From Onchidella celtica (taxonomy: Eukaryota; Mollusca; Gastropoda; Systellommatophora; Onchidiidae), in contig OZ007575.1 in NCBI GenBank assembly GCA_963931925.1, positions 46,252,652 to 46,316,651 on the forward strand: a stretch of DNA of 64,000 bases, read 5' to 3'. Under the pieces are notes generated by a model, which was not told the origin of the DNA, ran no database searches, and saw only the letters and a program-made list of their open reading frames with translations. This document shows positions 45,643 to 57,028 of this stretch, piece by piece (positions within the stretch are counted from its first letter, which is position 1; each line of letters begins with the position of its first letter). Made by a program: the position numbers and the translations under genes.

Positions 45643-46031
45643 TTAGATCACCTATGTATTAAAGAAATCTTAAAGAAAGCCGTTGTCCAGAGACGATCCT
45701 TGATATTATGGTTCTTTCACCGGCTCATTTCGTGTTTAGGGAGAGAGATATCGGTATCATGATACACGTATAATGTGGTTTTATAGTAAACTGTTAATAG
45801 CTTAGTGGTCGCTAGTGAGTCTTGTTTGTTGATGGCCTTCTTTCTTATGACAATAATAAAATGTAGTTAATACATTGTCAATGTAGTATTGTATAATGTT
45901 GATAGCATTGTATTTCATGTTAATAAAGAACTTGATGTGGCTGTCATTTATTGAGCGTAAGCAGTCTTTTGATTGGGTGTACGTTATGCATATTATTAAT
46001 TTGTTTTCATTTTATTACATTTCCTATAGGG

Positions 46032-46803
46032 CAGGGGTGGCCAAACCGTGGCTCGAGAGCCACATGTGGCTCTTTGATCTTCAATATGCGGCTCGCCGCT
46101 TTATTTCTGCCTAGCCAGTTTTGTTCCTGAATCACCAGTCAAGATTTTGAAAACTTGCTATAGATCTATAGATCTATATGTGTACTTTCTGATTACCGAA
46201 ACTAATAGAATTAACAAGTTAAAAAACTGCACACATGAGTAAATATTGTTGCATACAGGTATCTATTATATAGTTCAGTAACTTGCAACCTTTGGCATGA
46301 CTAACTGACCAAACTATACACTCTTCAGGCCTTAAATTTGGCAGGAAGGTGGCAATTGAGATAAGGAAGATGATGGCTATAATTAAAAGGTGTTTACTTC
46401 AAGCAAGTATTTTTAAAAAATAACAATTTTTATTGCTATGTAACATTTGTATTTTTGCATGTTTGTTTCGTAATATATAGTACCGTGCATGTCATAAAAA
46501 GTAACCGTATCAAGCGTTCAGTTTGGTGCGTAATGTTGTGGTGCGCATGAGTTCTGAAGCAAGACTGTAATTTATTACTTTTATTATACTAGAGAGAGAA
46601 GGGGGGGGGGGGATCACATGATTGTTTATTCTGGGCAATGCCCGGTAGCTCATCTAGTTTCTTAATATTTATATAAAATTTCTCTAACAAAATGTGTTTG
46701 TAACGTAAAACATGCGCGTAAATTTTGTTCATATCTTGTGACTCTCAAACACCCGAAGTTTATCGTACGTGGCTTTTACATTAAGCAAGTTTGGCCATCG
46801 CTG
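46032..46803. mobile_element. Non-autonomous hAT-type element
   Basis: Left end CAGGGGTGGCCAAACC, right end complement CAGCGATGGCCAAACTT. The 8-bp flanks CTATAGGG and CTCTAGGA match at six positions. The subterminal GGCTCGAGAGCCACATGTGG resembles a common hAT-derived interspersed repeat. About 770 bp with no transposase. Confidence 0.65.
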
Positions 46804-46996
46804 CTCTAGGATATAACGAACGAATATTGCACCTTTTTTAAAGGAAATGTATACAGTTTCTATAAACGTACGTTGCACACCGTCGTCATCACTACCGTTC
46901 TCATCACCAGTAATGGGATTTATGAATTAGTAATTACCGTCACACTTTCTCAATGGTCCAGCAGCCCCGTCATTCAGACCGTCCACGGCGAAAATG
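46804..46996. other. Non-genic intron sequence
   Basis: Short spacer between the hAT element and element E. Nothing recognised. Confidence 0.5.
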
Positions 46997-47001
46997 TTTC
47001 T

Positions 47002-47215
47002 TAGAGGATTATCATTTATTATGTATGTTCTTGTATCTAGTATTTCAGCTTTGCACCATAACGCACCATTCAAGGATTCCTTGATCGGTGACGTAGTACA
47101 CAAAATAATGGCAGTTACAGACCGCAAGTTCATAATCCTTTGAAGACTGTTTATTTCATTGCTGTTAATAAACGAATCATTTCAATTTAAAGAGCAAAGA
47201 CTCTATAGTCATTTA
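47002..47215 (+). repeat. Element E 5' LTR
   Basis: 214 bp with an AATAAA near its right end (47168-47173). The primer site would have to lie in 47216-47233 (TGAAATAAACCGAACGGA), which has no canonical TGG start. Confidence 0.88.
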
Positions 47216-47233
47216 TGAAATAAACCGAACGGA

Positions 47234-50200
47234 ATGTCAAACCCAGAGAACGCACATCAGTCTACAGAGATCAAATGCCCTGCCCCCAGTTGCACAGCGT
47301 CATGGCCATCGTCCCTAGCTGCTGAAGTCCTGGTGCGGTTGTTGGACCTTCACGAGCGTACAGCTCATCCGGTCACTGCACACACACCCCATGCCACAGG
47401 GGCCAAGACAGAAAAAGTAAGGAGGCCGTCAATATCTGCTTCGGGTACCAGCGAAGAGTGGGCTTACTTCGTTCAACGATGGACCGACTACAAACAGGCC
47501 ACTAAACTCTCTGGCCCGGACATCATATTCCAACTGCTCGAGTGCTGTGACGATGTTCTCAGGCGAGACCTCACACGAAGCTTCAAATCCCTCACATCAA
47601 ACGACGAGCCCAAACTCCTCCAGCTCATCAAGTCCCTGGCAGTGCGCCAGGAGAATGTCATGGTGGCACGGCTTGAACTGCAGCAGATGAAACAAGACAG
47701 GGATGAACCAATAAGGGCTTTCTCGGCTAGATTAAAAGGACAGGCCAGCATTTGTCAATACTCGATCGGTTGCGGGTGTGGTGCCCAGATCAGCTACAGC
47801 GACCAAATGGTTAGGGACACAATCATTGTCGGCCTGGCAGATGATGACATTCGCCTGGATGTGTTAGGACAGGCTAACCAGGACATGACGGTCGAGGAGA
47901 CCATTCGGTATGTGGAAGCAAAAGAAAGTGGGAAGCGCTCGGCTGGACGCATCAAACCGTCTCCAGTCCCATTAGCAGTTGATGCCACCAGCACATACAG
48001 ACAGTATGAAAAGAGAAAGTTTCAAACCCGCCCACCGGATAAAAAACCTAACACTCCTCCATGTGGCCATTGCGGCAAAACTGGCCATGGCCGAAGACAA
48101 CAAGAACGAATGGCTCACTGCCCGGCCTACAACCACACATGTACCAAATGTGGTTTACTCCACCACTTTGAAAGTGTATGCAGGAAATCCAAGAAACCAC
48201 AAAACGATTCAGCGACTGCGGTATTCGAGTCCCTTTGCACAATCTACGACGAGACACCCTCAGAGCACATGGCCGAATCCATCTCCCTTGATCATCATAT
48301 CTATGACTCTATACAAGACTTGTGGAAAAGACGGCCCTCTGACCCCCAACCCACCATCATGATCAGCGTTCAGGCGCTCCCAGAAGATGCTGTGGACTTG
48401 GGAATCAAACCCACCTTTGAGCTTGCATCAAAAACAGTCAGGTCACCTGCTGTGGCAGACACAGGATGCCAATCCTGCCTCGCCGGGACCACGTTGCTTC
48501 ACCAACTTGGTCTGACCAAGAGCCATCTACTTCCCACTACTATGAGGATGAAGGCAGCAAATACAGAGCCCATCGGCATCATAGGTGCGCTTGTCCTCCG
48601 CATAACCGGCTACAAAAGAGGGAAAGAACCATGCACAACCCGCCAAATAGTGTACATTACAGAGTCAACAGAAAAAATATTTTTATCCATGGAAGCGTGC
48701 ATTGCCCTAGGTCTACTGTCTACCAACTTCCCTTCAATTGGCTCAACCTCCAGTTTGGAGAATGAAAATCAAGACAACCCTGGCACCACTGATCAATGCA
48801 GATGCCCTCTACGACAAGCTCCTCCAACTGTTCCAAAATCCCTTCCCTTCCCCGCCACAGAGGAAAACAGGGAAAAACTAGAACAGTGGCTGTTGAAACA
48901 TTACAAAAGCAGCACATTTAATGTGTGTGAACATCAGCCCCTACCCATGATGTCAGGCCCTCCAATGAAAATCATGATTGACCCAGATGCCAAGCCTGTG
49001 GCATACCATAATCCCATCCCAGTACCAGTTCACTGGCAAGATGAAGTAAAAGCTGGTTTGGATCAAGACGTACAACTCGGGGTAATCGAACCTGTCCCTG
49101 TGGGCACACCGGTAACATGGTGTCATCGCATGGTCATATGCGCTAAGAAGTCTGGCAAGCCACGGCGCACGGTCGACTTTCAGGCTCTGAACCGCCACGC
49201 CACCAGAGAGACACACCACACCCAATCACCATTCCACCAGGCTCGCATAGTTCCACCTAACACCCGGAAAACAACATTCGACGCTTGGAATGGCTACCAC
49301 AGCATTCTCCTTGACCAGAAGGACAGACACTTGACCACTTTTATCACACCATGGGGTCGGTACAGGTATTGTGTCTGCCCTCAAGGATATATAGCCTCAG
49401 GAGACGCTTACACGAGAAGATTTGATGAACTTGTCAGTGACGTTCAAAACAAAACAAAAGTTGTTGACGACACCATAATGTGGTCCTCTACCATAGAGGA
49501 TAGCTTCTTCCAGGCTGCTGAATGGTTGGACATCTGTGGCCGAAACGGTATCACCCTTAACCCAAGCAAATTCACATTCGCTAAGAACACTGTTACATTT
49601 GCAGGGTTTGATATCACCCCCACCTCCGTTCGACCATGCCCACAAGTACTTGAGGCAATTAAGAATTTCCCCAAACCTCGAAACGTGACAGACATCAGGA
49701 GCTGGTTTGGGTTAGTGAACCAAGTTGCATACGCATTTGCCTCTGCTGAGAGAATGCAACCATTCCGCTCCTTCCTAAAGCCAAATACGCCATTCACTTG
49801 GACAAACACTATGGATGATCTATTTGAAGAGACAAAGCACATCATTATCGAGGAAATCAAACATGGTGTGGAGATATTCAGCAAAGCCAAACCAACATGC
49901 CTTGCAACAGATTACAGCAAGGAAGGTATTGGCTTCTGGCTTTTCCAGAAACATTGTGCGTGCATATCTACAAAACCATTCTGCTGTCGTACAGGATGGA
50001 AGATGACATTGGTTGGCAGTCGCTTTACCTCATCTGCTGAGTCCAGATATGCGCCTATAGAAGGAGAGGCACTGGCAGTGGTAGACGCCCTCGAGAAGAC
50101 ACGCCATTTTGTACTTGGATGCCCCAACTTGACAATAGTTGTTGATCACAAGCCACTCCTCAAAGTGTTTGGTGACAGGAGCCTAGATGCCATTCCTAAC

Positions 50201-52018
50201 CCACGCCTAAGGAACTTGAAAGAAAAGACCCTCAGATTCAGGTTCCAAATCGTTCACATCCCAGGGATTCGCCATGCTGCTGCTGATGCTATGTCACGTC
50301 ACCCAGTCGGGCCACCCACCCAAATATTCCTGCCCGACGACATTACTACTGTGATGGAGGTGGATCACAATATCCCGACGGGACATCATAATTTCCTCAT
50401 GGCAATAAGAGCTAAATCGGACACCACAACTATTAGCTCAAGTGAAGACGAGATGTTGGGTGCCAGTTCACTCACATGGGAAAATGTTCGTGTAGCTACA
50501 AGCAGTGAATACTCAGAGCTGATTGATTATGTAGAAAACGGATTCCCACAATCCAAGGATGATCTACCGAAAAAGCTGAGGGCCTTTTACCAATACAAAG
50601 ATAAGCTCACCAGCTTTGATGGTGTGGTCCTATACAATGACCGTATCGTCATGCCACCCAGCCTCCGGGAGGCTGTCTTGTACTCGCTGCACTCCGCGCA
50701 CCAGGGAGTCTCCCAGATGCATGCACGCGCAGACGCCTCATTCTTTTGGCCAGGCATGGCCACAGCCATCACCGAAATGCGTCTGCGCTGCTCGCCCTGC
50801 AACAGAATGACACCGTCACAACCCAGTGCTCCACCTACACCACCTATTTCGCCACATTACCCTTTCCAATCCATATGTGCAGACTATTTCCACTATGCAG
50901 GACACAATTACCTAGTAATAGTGGACAGATATAGTAACTGGCCCATTGTGGAGAGAGCAAGTGACGGCTCCAAAGGCCTCATATCAAGCCTCAGACGTAC
51001 ATTTGCCACATTCGGAATAAGTGACGAGCTATCCTCAGATGGGGGACCTGAATTTACCTCTACTGCTACCAAGACATTTTTACGCAACTGGGGAGTGCAC
51101 CACCGCATATCATCCGTGGCTTTTCCTCATAGCAACAGTAGGGCAGAGATAGGTGTCAAAACGATCAAACGCTTAATTGTTGACAATAGTGGTCAGAATG
51201 GTGACATTAACACTAATGCCTTTCAGAGAGCCATCCTCCAATACCGCAACACACCTGACAGGGATACCCATATCTCGCCAGCCCAATGCATATTCGGTCG
51301 GCCTGTGCGGGATTTCATTCCAATATTTCCTGGGAAATACCTACCCCACCAGACATGGCAGGAGACATTGGCCTTGCGAGAGGATGCATTACGAAATAGA
51401 CACATGCGTGATGCAGAGAGATTGTCAGCTCACACAAGAATCCTCCCTGCACTATCAGTGGGTGACTGTGTGCGCATACAGAATCAAACTGGACCATATC
51501 CAACAAAATGGGATAAAACAGGCATCGTCATCGAGGTTCGCCAATTTGACCAATACGTAGTGAGAGTGGACGGTTCAGGCAGGATGACCTTACGCAACAG
51601 GAAGTTCTTGAGAAAATATTTGCCAGTCATACCCAGATCACCACTGGCGGCTCTACCCTCACCGGCTACCACAACCCAAACAGCCAGACCATCAGGGCAT
51701 CCAGTCGCACCACCCCAAATGTCCGAACCTTTCTCAACACCAGAAGTTAGACTAACAACACCGTTGCCAACCACTCCTCACAGCCGCATCCCATCACCAA
51801 CCGATGAATCCTTGCAACACCAACAAGCGGATGGTGGCAGCCCTGATGACAACCCATTCCAGGCTAATACACCGCAACCTGTCTGTCCCCCTATTGCAGA
51901 TAAATCACCGAGCAAGACACCCAACCGCACGCCCAGAGCTTTGCGAGCACTGAAAACTTTCAATAAAGCTGGCCTCAAAGAAGAAACATTACCTTCAACT
52001 CGCTTAAGGCGCAAATAA
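47234..52018 (+). CDS. gag-pol: Element E gag-pol polyprotein
   Basis: 1594 residues, uninterrupted, with the ordinary Ty3/gypsy order. An N-terminal C2H2-like finger has C15, C20, H40 and H45. The capsid lies at about 75-230. Two knuckles sit at 277-316; the first has a long spacer and the second is [14 protein letters not shown]. The protease has ADTGC at 408-412. In RT (about 575-800) the catalytic box is VVDD (743-746) instead of Y/F-x-DD. RNase H carries D893, E946 and D971. In the integrase, the zinc region uses H1153/H1156 and C1186/C1189, and the core is D1217, D1269 and E1305 (D-x35-E). A GPY/F-like module ([11 protein letters not shown]) and a Pro/Thr-rich tail follow. All key residues are present. 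Confidence 0.93.
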   Translation: MSNPENAHQSTEIKCPAPSCTASWPSSLAAEVLVRLLDLHERTAHPVTAHTPHATGAKTEKVRRPSISASGTSEEWAYFVQRWTDYKQATKLSGPDIIFQLLECCDDVLRRDLTRSFKSLTSNDEPKLLQLIKSLAVRQENVMVARLELQQMKQDRDEPIRAFSARLKGQASICQYSIGCGCGAQISYSDQMVRDTIIVGLADDDIRLDVLGQANQDMTVEETIRYVEAKESGKRSAGRIKPSPVPLAVDATSTYRQYEKRKFQTRPPDKKPNTPPCGHCGKTGHGRRQQERMAHCPAYNHTCTKCGLLHHFESVCRKSKKPQNDSATAVFESLCTIYDETPSEHMAESISLDHHIYDSIQDLWKRRPSDPQPTIMISVQALPEDAVDLGIKPTFELASKTVRSPAVADTGCQSCLAGTTLLHQLGLTKSHLLPTTMRMKAANTEPIGIIGALVLRITGYKRGKEPCTTRQIVYITESTEKIFLSMEACIALGLLSTNFPSIGSTSSLENENQDNPGTTDQCRCPLRQAPPTVPKSLPFPATEENREKLEQWLLKHYKSSTFNVCEHQPLPMMSGPPMKIMIDPDAKPVAYHNPIPVPVHWQDEVKAGLDQDVQLGVIEPVPVGTPVTWCHRMVICAKKSGKPRRTVDFQALNRHATRETHHTQSPFHQARIVPPNTRKTTFDAWNGYHSILLDQKDRHLTTFITPWGRYRYCVCPQGYIASGDAYTRRFDELVSDVQNKTKVVDDTIMWSSTIEDSFFQAAEWLDICGRNGITLNPSKFTFAKNTVTFAGFDITPTSVRPCPQVLEAIKNFPKPRNVTDIRSWFGLVNQVAYAFASAERMQPFRSFLKPNTPFTWTNTMDDLFEETKHIIIEEIKHGVEIFSKAKPTCLATDYSKEGIGFWLFQKHCACISTKPFCCRTGWKMTLVGSRFTSSAESRYAPIEGEALAVVDALEKTRHFVLGCPNLTIVVDHKPLLKVFGDRSLDAIPNPRLRNLKEKTLRFRFQIVHIPGIRHAAADAMSRHPVGPPTQIFLPDDITTVMEVDHNIPTGHHNFLMAIRAKSDTTTISSSEDEMLGASSLTWENVRVATSSEYSELIDYVENGFPQSKDDLPKKLRAFYQYKDKLTSFDGVVLYNDRIVMPPSLREAVLYSLHSAHQGVSQMHARADASFFWPGMATAITEMRLRCSPCNRMTPSQPSAPPTPPISPHYPFQSICADYFHYAGHNYLVIVDRYSNWPIVERASDGSKGLISSLRRTFATFGISDELSSDGGPEFTSTATKTFLRNWGVHHRISSVAFPHSNSRAEIGVKTIKRLIVDNSGQNGDINTNAFQRAILQYRNTPDRDTHISPAQCIFGRPVRDFIPIFPGKYLPHQTWQETLALREDALRNRHMRDAERLSAHTRILPALSVGDCVRIQNQTGPYPTKWDKTGIVIEVRQFDQYVVRVDGSGRMTLRNRKFLRKYLPVIPRSPLAALPSPATTTQTARPSGHPVAPPQMSEPFSTPEVRLTTPLPTTPHSRIPSPTDESLQHQQADGGSPDDNPFQANTPQPVCPPIADKSPSKTPNRTPRALRALKTFNKAGLKEETLPSTRLRRK

Positions 52019-52494
52019 TAACAACCATCACAACCTCTCCCTCCCTCTGACTTTAACATGTCAAAGCTATGGACTCATTGAATACATTATTATCCCCAAT
52101 AACCTGTATAATACAATAATACATGTACATCACTTTCAGGTCACACTTGAGATACATTTTGTTCTTTCATTAGCACAGACAATTATAGCTTTGCAAAGTC
52201 AATACCATTCATCCAATTATTAATAGATCATCATGAGCTATTTATGGACAATTACCATTCAAACAAGCAGTTTCATGTTGTCGCTATTATATACTTTTAC
52301 GTTCATTAATGCAGGGAGCATTGCTTTCTCATGGATGTATACAAGTTGTTATGGTTCCATGGCTCTAGTTCTATGTTGACATAATCAAAATGTTTCTTAT
52401 ACCTAAAATAAGTTATATAAATGTGATTATGTGTGATCGTTCATTTTCAGCCTTTGTATTTATACCTCTCAAAGACTTGGGGGGGGGGGGGGCA
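52019..52494 (+). other. Element E 3' untranslated region and polypurine tract
   Basis: The G run at 52479-52492 followed by CA serves as polypurine tract immediately before the LTR. No further frame. Confidence 0.8.
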
Positions 52495-52708
52495 TAGAGG
52501 ATTATCATTTATTATGTATGTTCTTGTATCTAGTATTTCAGCTTTGCACCATAACGCACCATTCAAGGATTCCTTGATCGGTGACGTAGTACACAAAATA
52601 ATGGCAGTTACAGACCGCAAGTTCATAATCCTTTGAAGACTGTTTATTTCATTGCTGTTAATAAACGAATCATTTCAATTTAAAGAGCAAAGACTCTATA
52701 GTCATTTA
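52495..52708 (+). repeat. Element E 3' LTR
   Basis: 214 bp, identical to the 5' LTR as read by eye. Confidence 0.92.
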
Positions 52709-52885
52709 TTTCTGACCGATACAATGTATTCATTATTGTATCAATATATGATGGCATGTATTTCGTGAAAATACGGAAATTTGGTATCGATCGGCTCCAA
52801 ATTTACAGCAAAAACAAGGCAGAATGGCCCAGCATGTGTCCTGGCTTAGGAAAATACGCGTTCCTTGCCATCTTGATCCGCATGA

Positions 52886-53099
52886 CTGGTCTTGTCCAGG
52901 GCATCCGCTCCGCTCCGCTATTTGACGGAAAATGAGGTATGACAAAATAAAACACTCTTTGCCTCTATAGCGATGAGGAGCGGAGCGGAACGGATGCTGT
53001 CGACAAATATACAGAGACAAAGAGTGTTTTCCATGTACTTTTTCATACGTCATTTTCCGTAAAATATCGGAGCGGAACGGATGCTGTGGACAAGACCAC
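52886..53099. mobile_element. Harbinger-type MITE, copy 2
   Basis: Left end CTGGTCTTGTCCAGGGCATC, right end GGATGCTGTGGACAAGACCAC. The interior shares CACTCTTTG, CGGAGCGGAACGGATGCTGT and TTTTCCGT words with 45460-45642. The flanks are TGA on the left and TAA on the right, close to TWA. Confidence 0.65.
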
Positions 53100-53224
53100 T
53101 AAGTGAAGAATGTCGCGATGTGGGTTAGATGGGGAGAATTCGACTGACACTCTTTCGAGGTCCGCTCCCACAATCGACGAACACACAAAAAAAATACTTG
53201 CACTCTAAAAACTAAATAAATCAA

Positions 53225-54321
53225 TTGCTTTGATTTTTAGCAGAACTGTAGGGCAGTTTAATTACAGGAATTAATGTAACAAATATAATTATAAATATAA
53301 ATATCAATTCAAAGGCAACTGAATCTAACTAATGAAACTACAGCTTTTTATAAAGACTAACTTATTCACTCTAACTACTTGCAGGTCATATGAGTTAGAT
53401 GCCAAATAGAAGACGCGCACGTGGCGACGGATATAACAGTTTAAATTCTATTAATTCAATGAGACATGTTATGATATGGACATTTCCTCTAGACACGCCA
53501 TGGAGAATGCTTGTACAACCATGCGTTGTCTGGCGGTAGCTCTGAAACTGTCTTCAAAAGTAAGTAGAACGGTTCACTTTCATCATTACAAATTAGTATG
53601 AACTCTCACCATTAGGCCCTCACTGGGAGTGAGAGCGCTGGATGTAAACGCTGTGGGTTCATATCAAACCAAGTAGCTTAGGCTCTGGAGCTTTAAAATC
53701 ATGGCGCTCCTCACAATATGGACTGCTCAACTGCGTCTCTATGTCTCTCATCTGGCTGAGGACTACCGCCGTCCACCTCGTAAATGGATTGTCTACATGT
53801 GGCCTCTATCTAAGCTCTGCACGGGTTTAAATACTAAAGCTATGTCTCGACCTTCCGTCCAGATTCATACATTTGATTGGTGCAGTCGCTTCAGCTCAGC
53901 CTGCAATACTAATTTATGCTTGTCATGGCCTTGCGCCAAAATCAAGGTCAATTTTACGGTCTAGACAAAAGTTAAAATGCGAAACATTAACTACTAAAAT
54001 CTTCAACCCCCGTGCTTTCTACTCTTATGCACGAATTTCCGAACGCCAACTAAGCGTCTAAATAAATTACCTTTACTCGCCCCTTATCTATGTTAATCAA
54101 AATCACGGGGTCGAGAACTGCTCTGTCATTCCTAGCTATACATTTATTCTGTCTCGCCCCTCCTTCTCTCCATTCATCAGAAAAAAGGTGTTTCAAAACA
54201 AACTGTTCACGAGAACAGCTCAAGGACAAATTACGCTGGTTATAATCAACAAGATCGTAAAAATTAACTCACTGACGTCGTGACCTAGCACGGCATTTAT
54301 GATCCTAATGTGATCATGACA
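53225..54321 (-). mobile_element. Old C-family LTR remnant (solo or truncated)
   Basis: Resembles the C LTR over most of its length. Shared words include ATCACGGGGTCGAGAA, AACAAACTGTTCACGAGAAC and TTTGATTGGTGCA. It ends CATGACA at 54321, compared with CCTTGACA in C. It is clearly diverged. The low-coordinate edge is uncertain and no primer site or internal region adjoins it. The short frames at 53701-54061 are LTR-internal and not genes. Confidence 0.7.
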
Positions 54322-54841
54322 AAGAATACGAAGGAAATCTACATCCTGGTAATGGTATTTTGTTTCCTCTCAAATTACTGTTATTTAGAAACAATTGAGC
54401 CAAAAATTGGTTCCGTAAAAAACCTAGCTTATTCCGCTACGTTTCATTCCAAAAAGTTTCATGACTGTCCATTCAGATTTTTTTGTGTTGTTGTTGGTGG
54501 TGGTGGAGGTGGTGGTGGTGGTGGTTTAAAGAGGGAACATAGCCACCAAGTTACCAAATTATAATGGTAGACTTCTGTAGATAATATAATAAAAGTTTCG
54601 TGGTGTTTGGAACCTAACTGTAAATCGCTTTTTTGGGTGCAATAAGTGATTATCTACTTATTTTTGTGACAATGAACATAACCACTGTCTGCGCTGAACC
54701 GATGGAATGATATCCCGTATTCATATTTTGACACTTGATATTGACCATCACAGTTCCTATCAGTTGCCATAATTTTTGTGTTGGTATATTGTGTCATGCA
54801 GTGTCGTACATATTGAAGATGAGGATTCTGGTGTGTTCCAG
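54322..54841. other. Intron end with GGT microsatellite
   Basis: A GTT/GGT tract lies at about 54489-54526. Otherwise AT-rich, leading to the proposed acceptor TTCCAG at 54836-54841. Confidence 0.5.
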
Positions 54842-54986
54842 CTATCTACACCTTCATGTGGTTGTCAGGCTGGGCTACGTGCGACAGACTGCTACAGATG
54901 CGGATGTTTTGTGGCGTGTTTGGCTGGTTGGGCAGTTCCCTAGTGGTGTGGTCAGCGGGCATCGTCATCATCATGACCACTTGTAG
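54842..54986 (+). CDS. Rhodopsin-like GPCR, exon 2 (end of TM2, TM3)
   Basis: Phase 1 entry at 54842, phase 2 exit before TGTAG|GTCAGT. It encodes the end of TM2 (IYTFMWLSGWATC), the first extracellular loop, and TM3 from the disulfide Cys (RMFCGVFGWLGSSLVVW) to IIMTTCR. Counting from the MFC cysteine, the Arg of the TTCR-Y word is 25 residues on, exactly the 3.25 to 3.50 distance of class A receptors. The usual DRY/ERY is therefore CRY here. The acceptor AG has a weak pyrimidine tract; an alternative acceptor at 54801 would bring in a stop codon in this frame. Confidence 0.68.
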
Positions 54987-56045
54987 GTCAGTCTACATTT
55001 CTGTTGTCCATTTGTCTGGACGTTTGGTGGACGTTGGTTACTGATGAAATGGTAGTGATATTGTAGTGTTGTAATAGTGGTGGTTTTGACCGTGGGATGA
55101 GATGGTGTTGGTGGTAGTGTCGATGGTTGTGGATGTGGAGATAATGTTATGGTGTCTGCAGTGATGGCGGAGATGGTGGTAGCTACGGTGATGGTGTTGA
55201 TGAAAGTGGTGGTAGTGGAGGTGACGAGGTAGTGACCGTGGTGATGGGAAAGTGATGGTGGTTAAGTGGTAGTGACTATGATATGCCAGTGATGAGGGTA
55301 TCTGCAGCAGCGAGGTCCATATAAAGATGTCCGTGTAGTGGTGTTGGGTCTTGCAATGTTTAGTTGTGTCCGTGTCTTACATGGTGCTTACAACACTGAG
55401 GGGTACGAACAAGTCATCATTTTTATCACTATCTATATCATCATTATCATCAACACCAACACCGTTTATCGCCATCATCAGCATCAGCATCAGCAGCAGC
55501 ATCATAATCATCATCATCATTATCAAAAGGCTGTTGTTACTTGTAGGTACGGTTCCCAATCGTTTGGCGCTATGGGCGCTTACGTATACGTAACCATCCC
55601 TAACCCCACTCTTATCCTCAACCCTAAATCTTATCGAATTCCTAACCCTGCCCCTTACTCTTTCAACCAAAAAACAGGTGGAAAACAAACAGAAAATCTG
55701 AAAGAATAATTAATTAAGGTTGTTGTTAGGAGCATTTCGGGAGGGGCTCTCTAGCTTTGGAGCCACAAAAGGCTTTAAACTACGTAACTCTAGAGAAAAA
55801 CACTTGGGGGACGTACGTACAAGTAACAATAATCTTATCCAAATGTACCATTACTTTAGAATTTCAGTTCCACCGCCATCATCGTCGCCATGGTCCTCGG
55901 CATCATTCTCATCATCATCATCTACGTCACCGCTATTAATGTCATTGCTGTAATATCTATCACCAACACCAGTATCACAATCATCATGTCTGTTATGTGC
56001 ATCCTAATCCCCCCCCCCCCGGTAACCCCTCCCCCCTCCCTCCAG
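54987..56045 (+). other. GPCR intron 2, with microsatellites and MITE family 2
   Basis: GT...AG intron of 1059 bp. It contains GTGGTG-type repeats (about 55040-55270), a CAT/ATC tract (55430-55530), MITE family 2 copy 2 and a C-run/CCCTCC acceptor tract at 56010-56045. Confidence 0.6.
55533..55830. mobile_element. MITE, family 2, copy 2
   Basis: About 298 bp. The terminal inverted repeats GTTGTTACTTGTAGGTACG and CGTACGTACAAGTAACAA are clear in this copy. It matches 4635-4924 throughout. Confidence 0.75.
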
Positions 56046-56183
56046 GTATCTCTCTCTGGTCAAGCCACTCTACTACCGCGCCAACGTCAACACCAAAACG
56101 GTTAATCAAGGAGCGGTAGGCACCTTAGGATTTTGCTTGCTCTTCTTCGCATTTCCTTTCACAGGACTCACCGCGCCTTTTGC
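56046..56183 (+). CDS. Rhodopsin-like GPCR, exon 3 (intracellular loop 2, TM4)
   Basis: The acceptor CCCTCCCTCCAG gives one base that completes the Arg codon (AG|G), then YLSLVKPLYYRANVNTKTV and TM4 (GAVGTLGFCLLFFAFPF) and GLTAPFA. It leaves in phase 2 before a strong donor, TTTTGC|GTAAGT. R-Y-L-x-L-V-K-P-L-Y-Y is the standard start of intracellular loop 2, and the P-L/F-Y/F-Y-R word plus an F-x-F-P in TM4 recalls prostanoid receptors. Exons for TM5-TM7 are not seen in the remaining 7.8 kb, so they lie beyond the window or are lost. Confidence 0.72.
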
Positions 56184-57028
56184 GTAAGTATTCATTAACC
56201 GTTGGTCTACCAATTTCTTATTATTACAGAAAATTACAAATTTACCCGTCGAGACGGTCTGGACATTCAGCAAGCACTCTCTGTAAACCTCCATTAGCAG
56301 CCAACATGTGACTCATTTTCTCAGAATGTTAATGAGGTCGCCCGAGGTGGAAAACTTGGCACTTTTATGAGTTAATGGCGATTTCGAGTGAAACTGATCA
56401 TAATTTGTCAGTATTACTTCTGAGTTCATGGTAAACACGTTAAAAGCGTACATGTGGAGAAAATGTGAGAAGATTCAAAATGGCCCAAATAAAGCATACG
56501 TCCTTTATGGACTGTATTTCCTGAATACAACTGGAAGGATATCGCAGGCTTGTTGGGCGTAAGAATTGTTGCCTGTTACTTATTGTCTTCACTCGTTTGA
56601 ATGACCTCTCTCTAAAGGGAGGATATCCAAGTTTATGTAGTCATAATATTATTAGCTGACGAGAGTTTCATTATCTGCACTTGTCTGTGACATACAGACC
56701 ACTCTCCCGGTCTGAGTCTGAGGAGATTGAACTTTTCTCCCCGGGAAAAGACAAGACGTGGGGGGGGGGGGGGTGGTAATTTGACTCTAGGGTAGTCAAT
56801 GGCCAGCAGTTTGTTTCTCAAGCCGTTCCTTGAAGAGTAAACCACATGATGATAGGGCTGCTAATGTGTCCTTCTTAGAACGGCAAGGTTCCGTCTCCAT
56901 TTCTTGGCCGAACTGAGTAGGCCTCTTTCATACACATCGACTTTTCGTATGGAACTGGGGTACTTACATTATCTGTATCCGAAAAAAAAAAAAAAACAAT
57001 GCCAAAGAACTCAATGGATTCACCCCTC
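56184..57028. other. Non-genic stretch
   Basis: Includes a G-run at about 56760-56773. No TM5-TM7 exon or other gene recognised. Confidence 0.5.

Larger units (their letters stand above)
47002..52708 (+). mobile_element. Intact-looking single-ORF Ty3/gypsy element 'E'
   Basis: 5707 bp with two 214-bp LTRs (47002-47215 and 52495-52708) that read identical. They are flanked by TTTCT at 46997-47001 and 52709-52713. The LTRs start TAGAGGATTATC and end GTCATTTA rather than TG...CA, and the boundary is uncertain by one base. Only 18 bases separate the 5' LTR from the ATG. A G14CA polypurine tract precedes the 3' LTR. One uninterrupted polyprotein fills the interior. It is sense-oriented in the GPCR intron and a candidate active element. 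Confidence 0.92.
30373..54841 (+). other. GPCR intron 1 (inferred), about 24.5 kb, packed with mobile elements
   Basis: It starts GTGAGC and ends TTCCAG. It is inferred because the flanking exons are phase-compatible (1 to 1) and encode adjacent pieces of a TM2-TM3 region. The contents are itemised separately. Confidence 0.55.

Noticed and set aside
47488-51774. Several 60-150 residue minus-strand frames and alternative plus-strand frames over element E
   Set aside because: Shadows of the 1594-codon polyprotein; no independent motifs.
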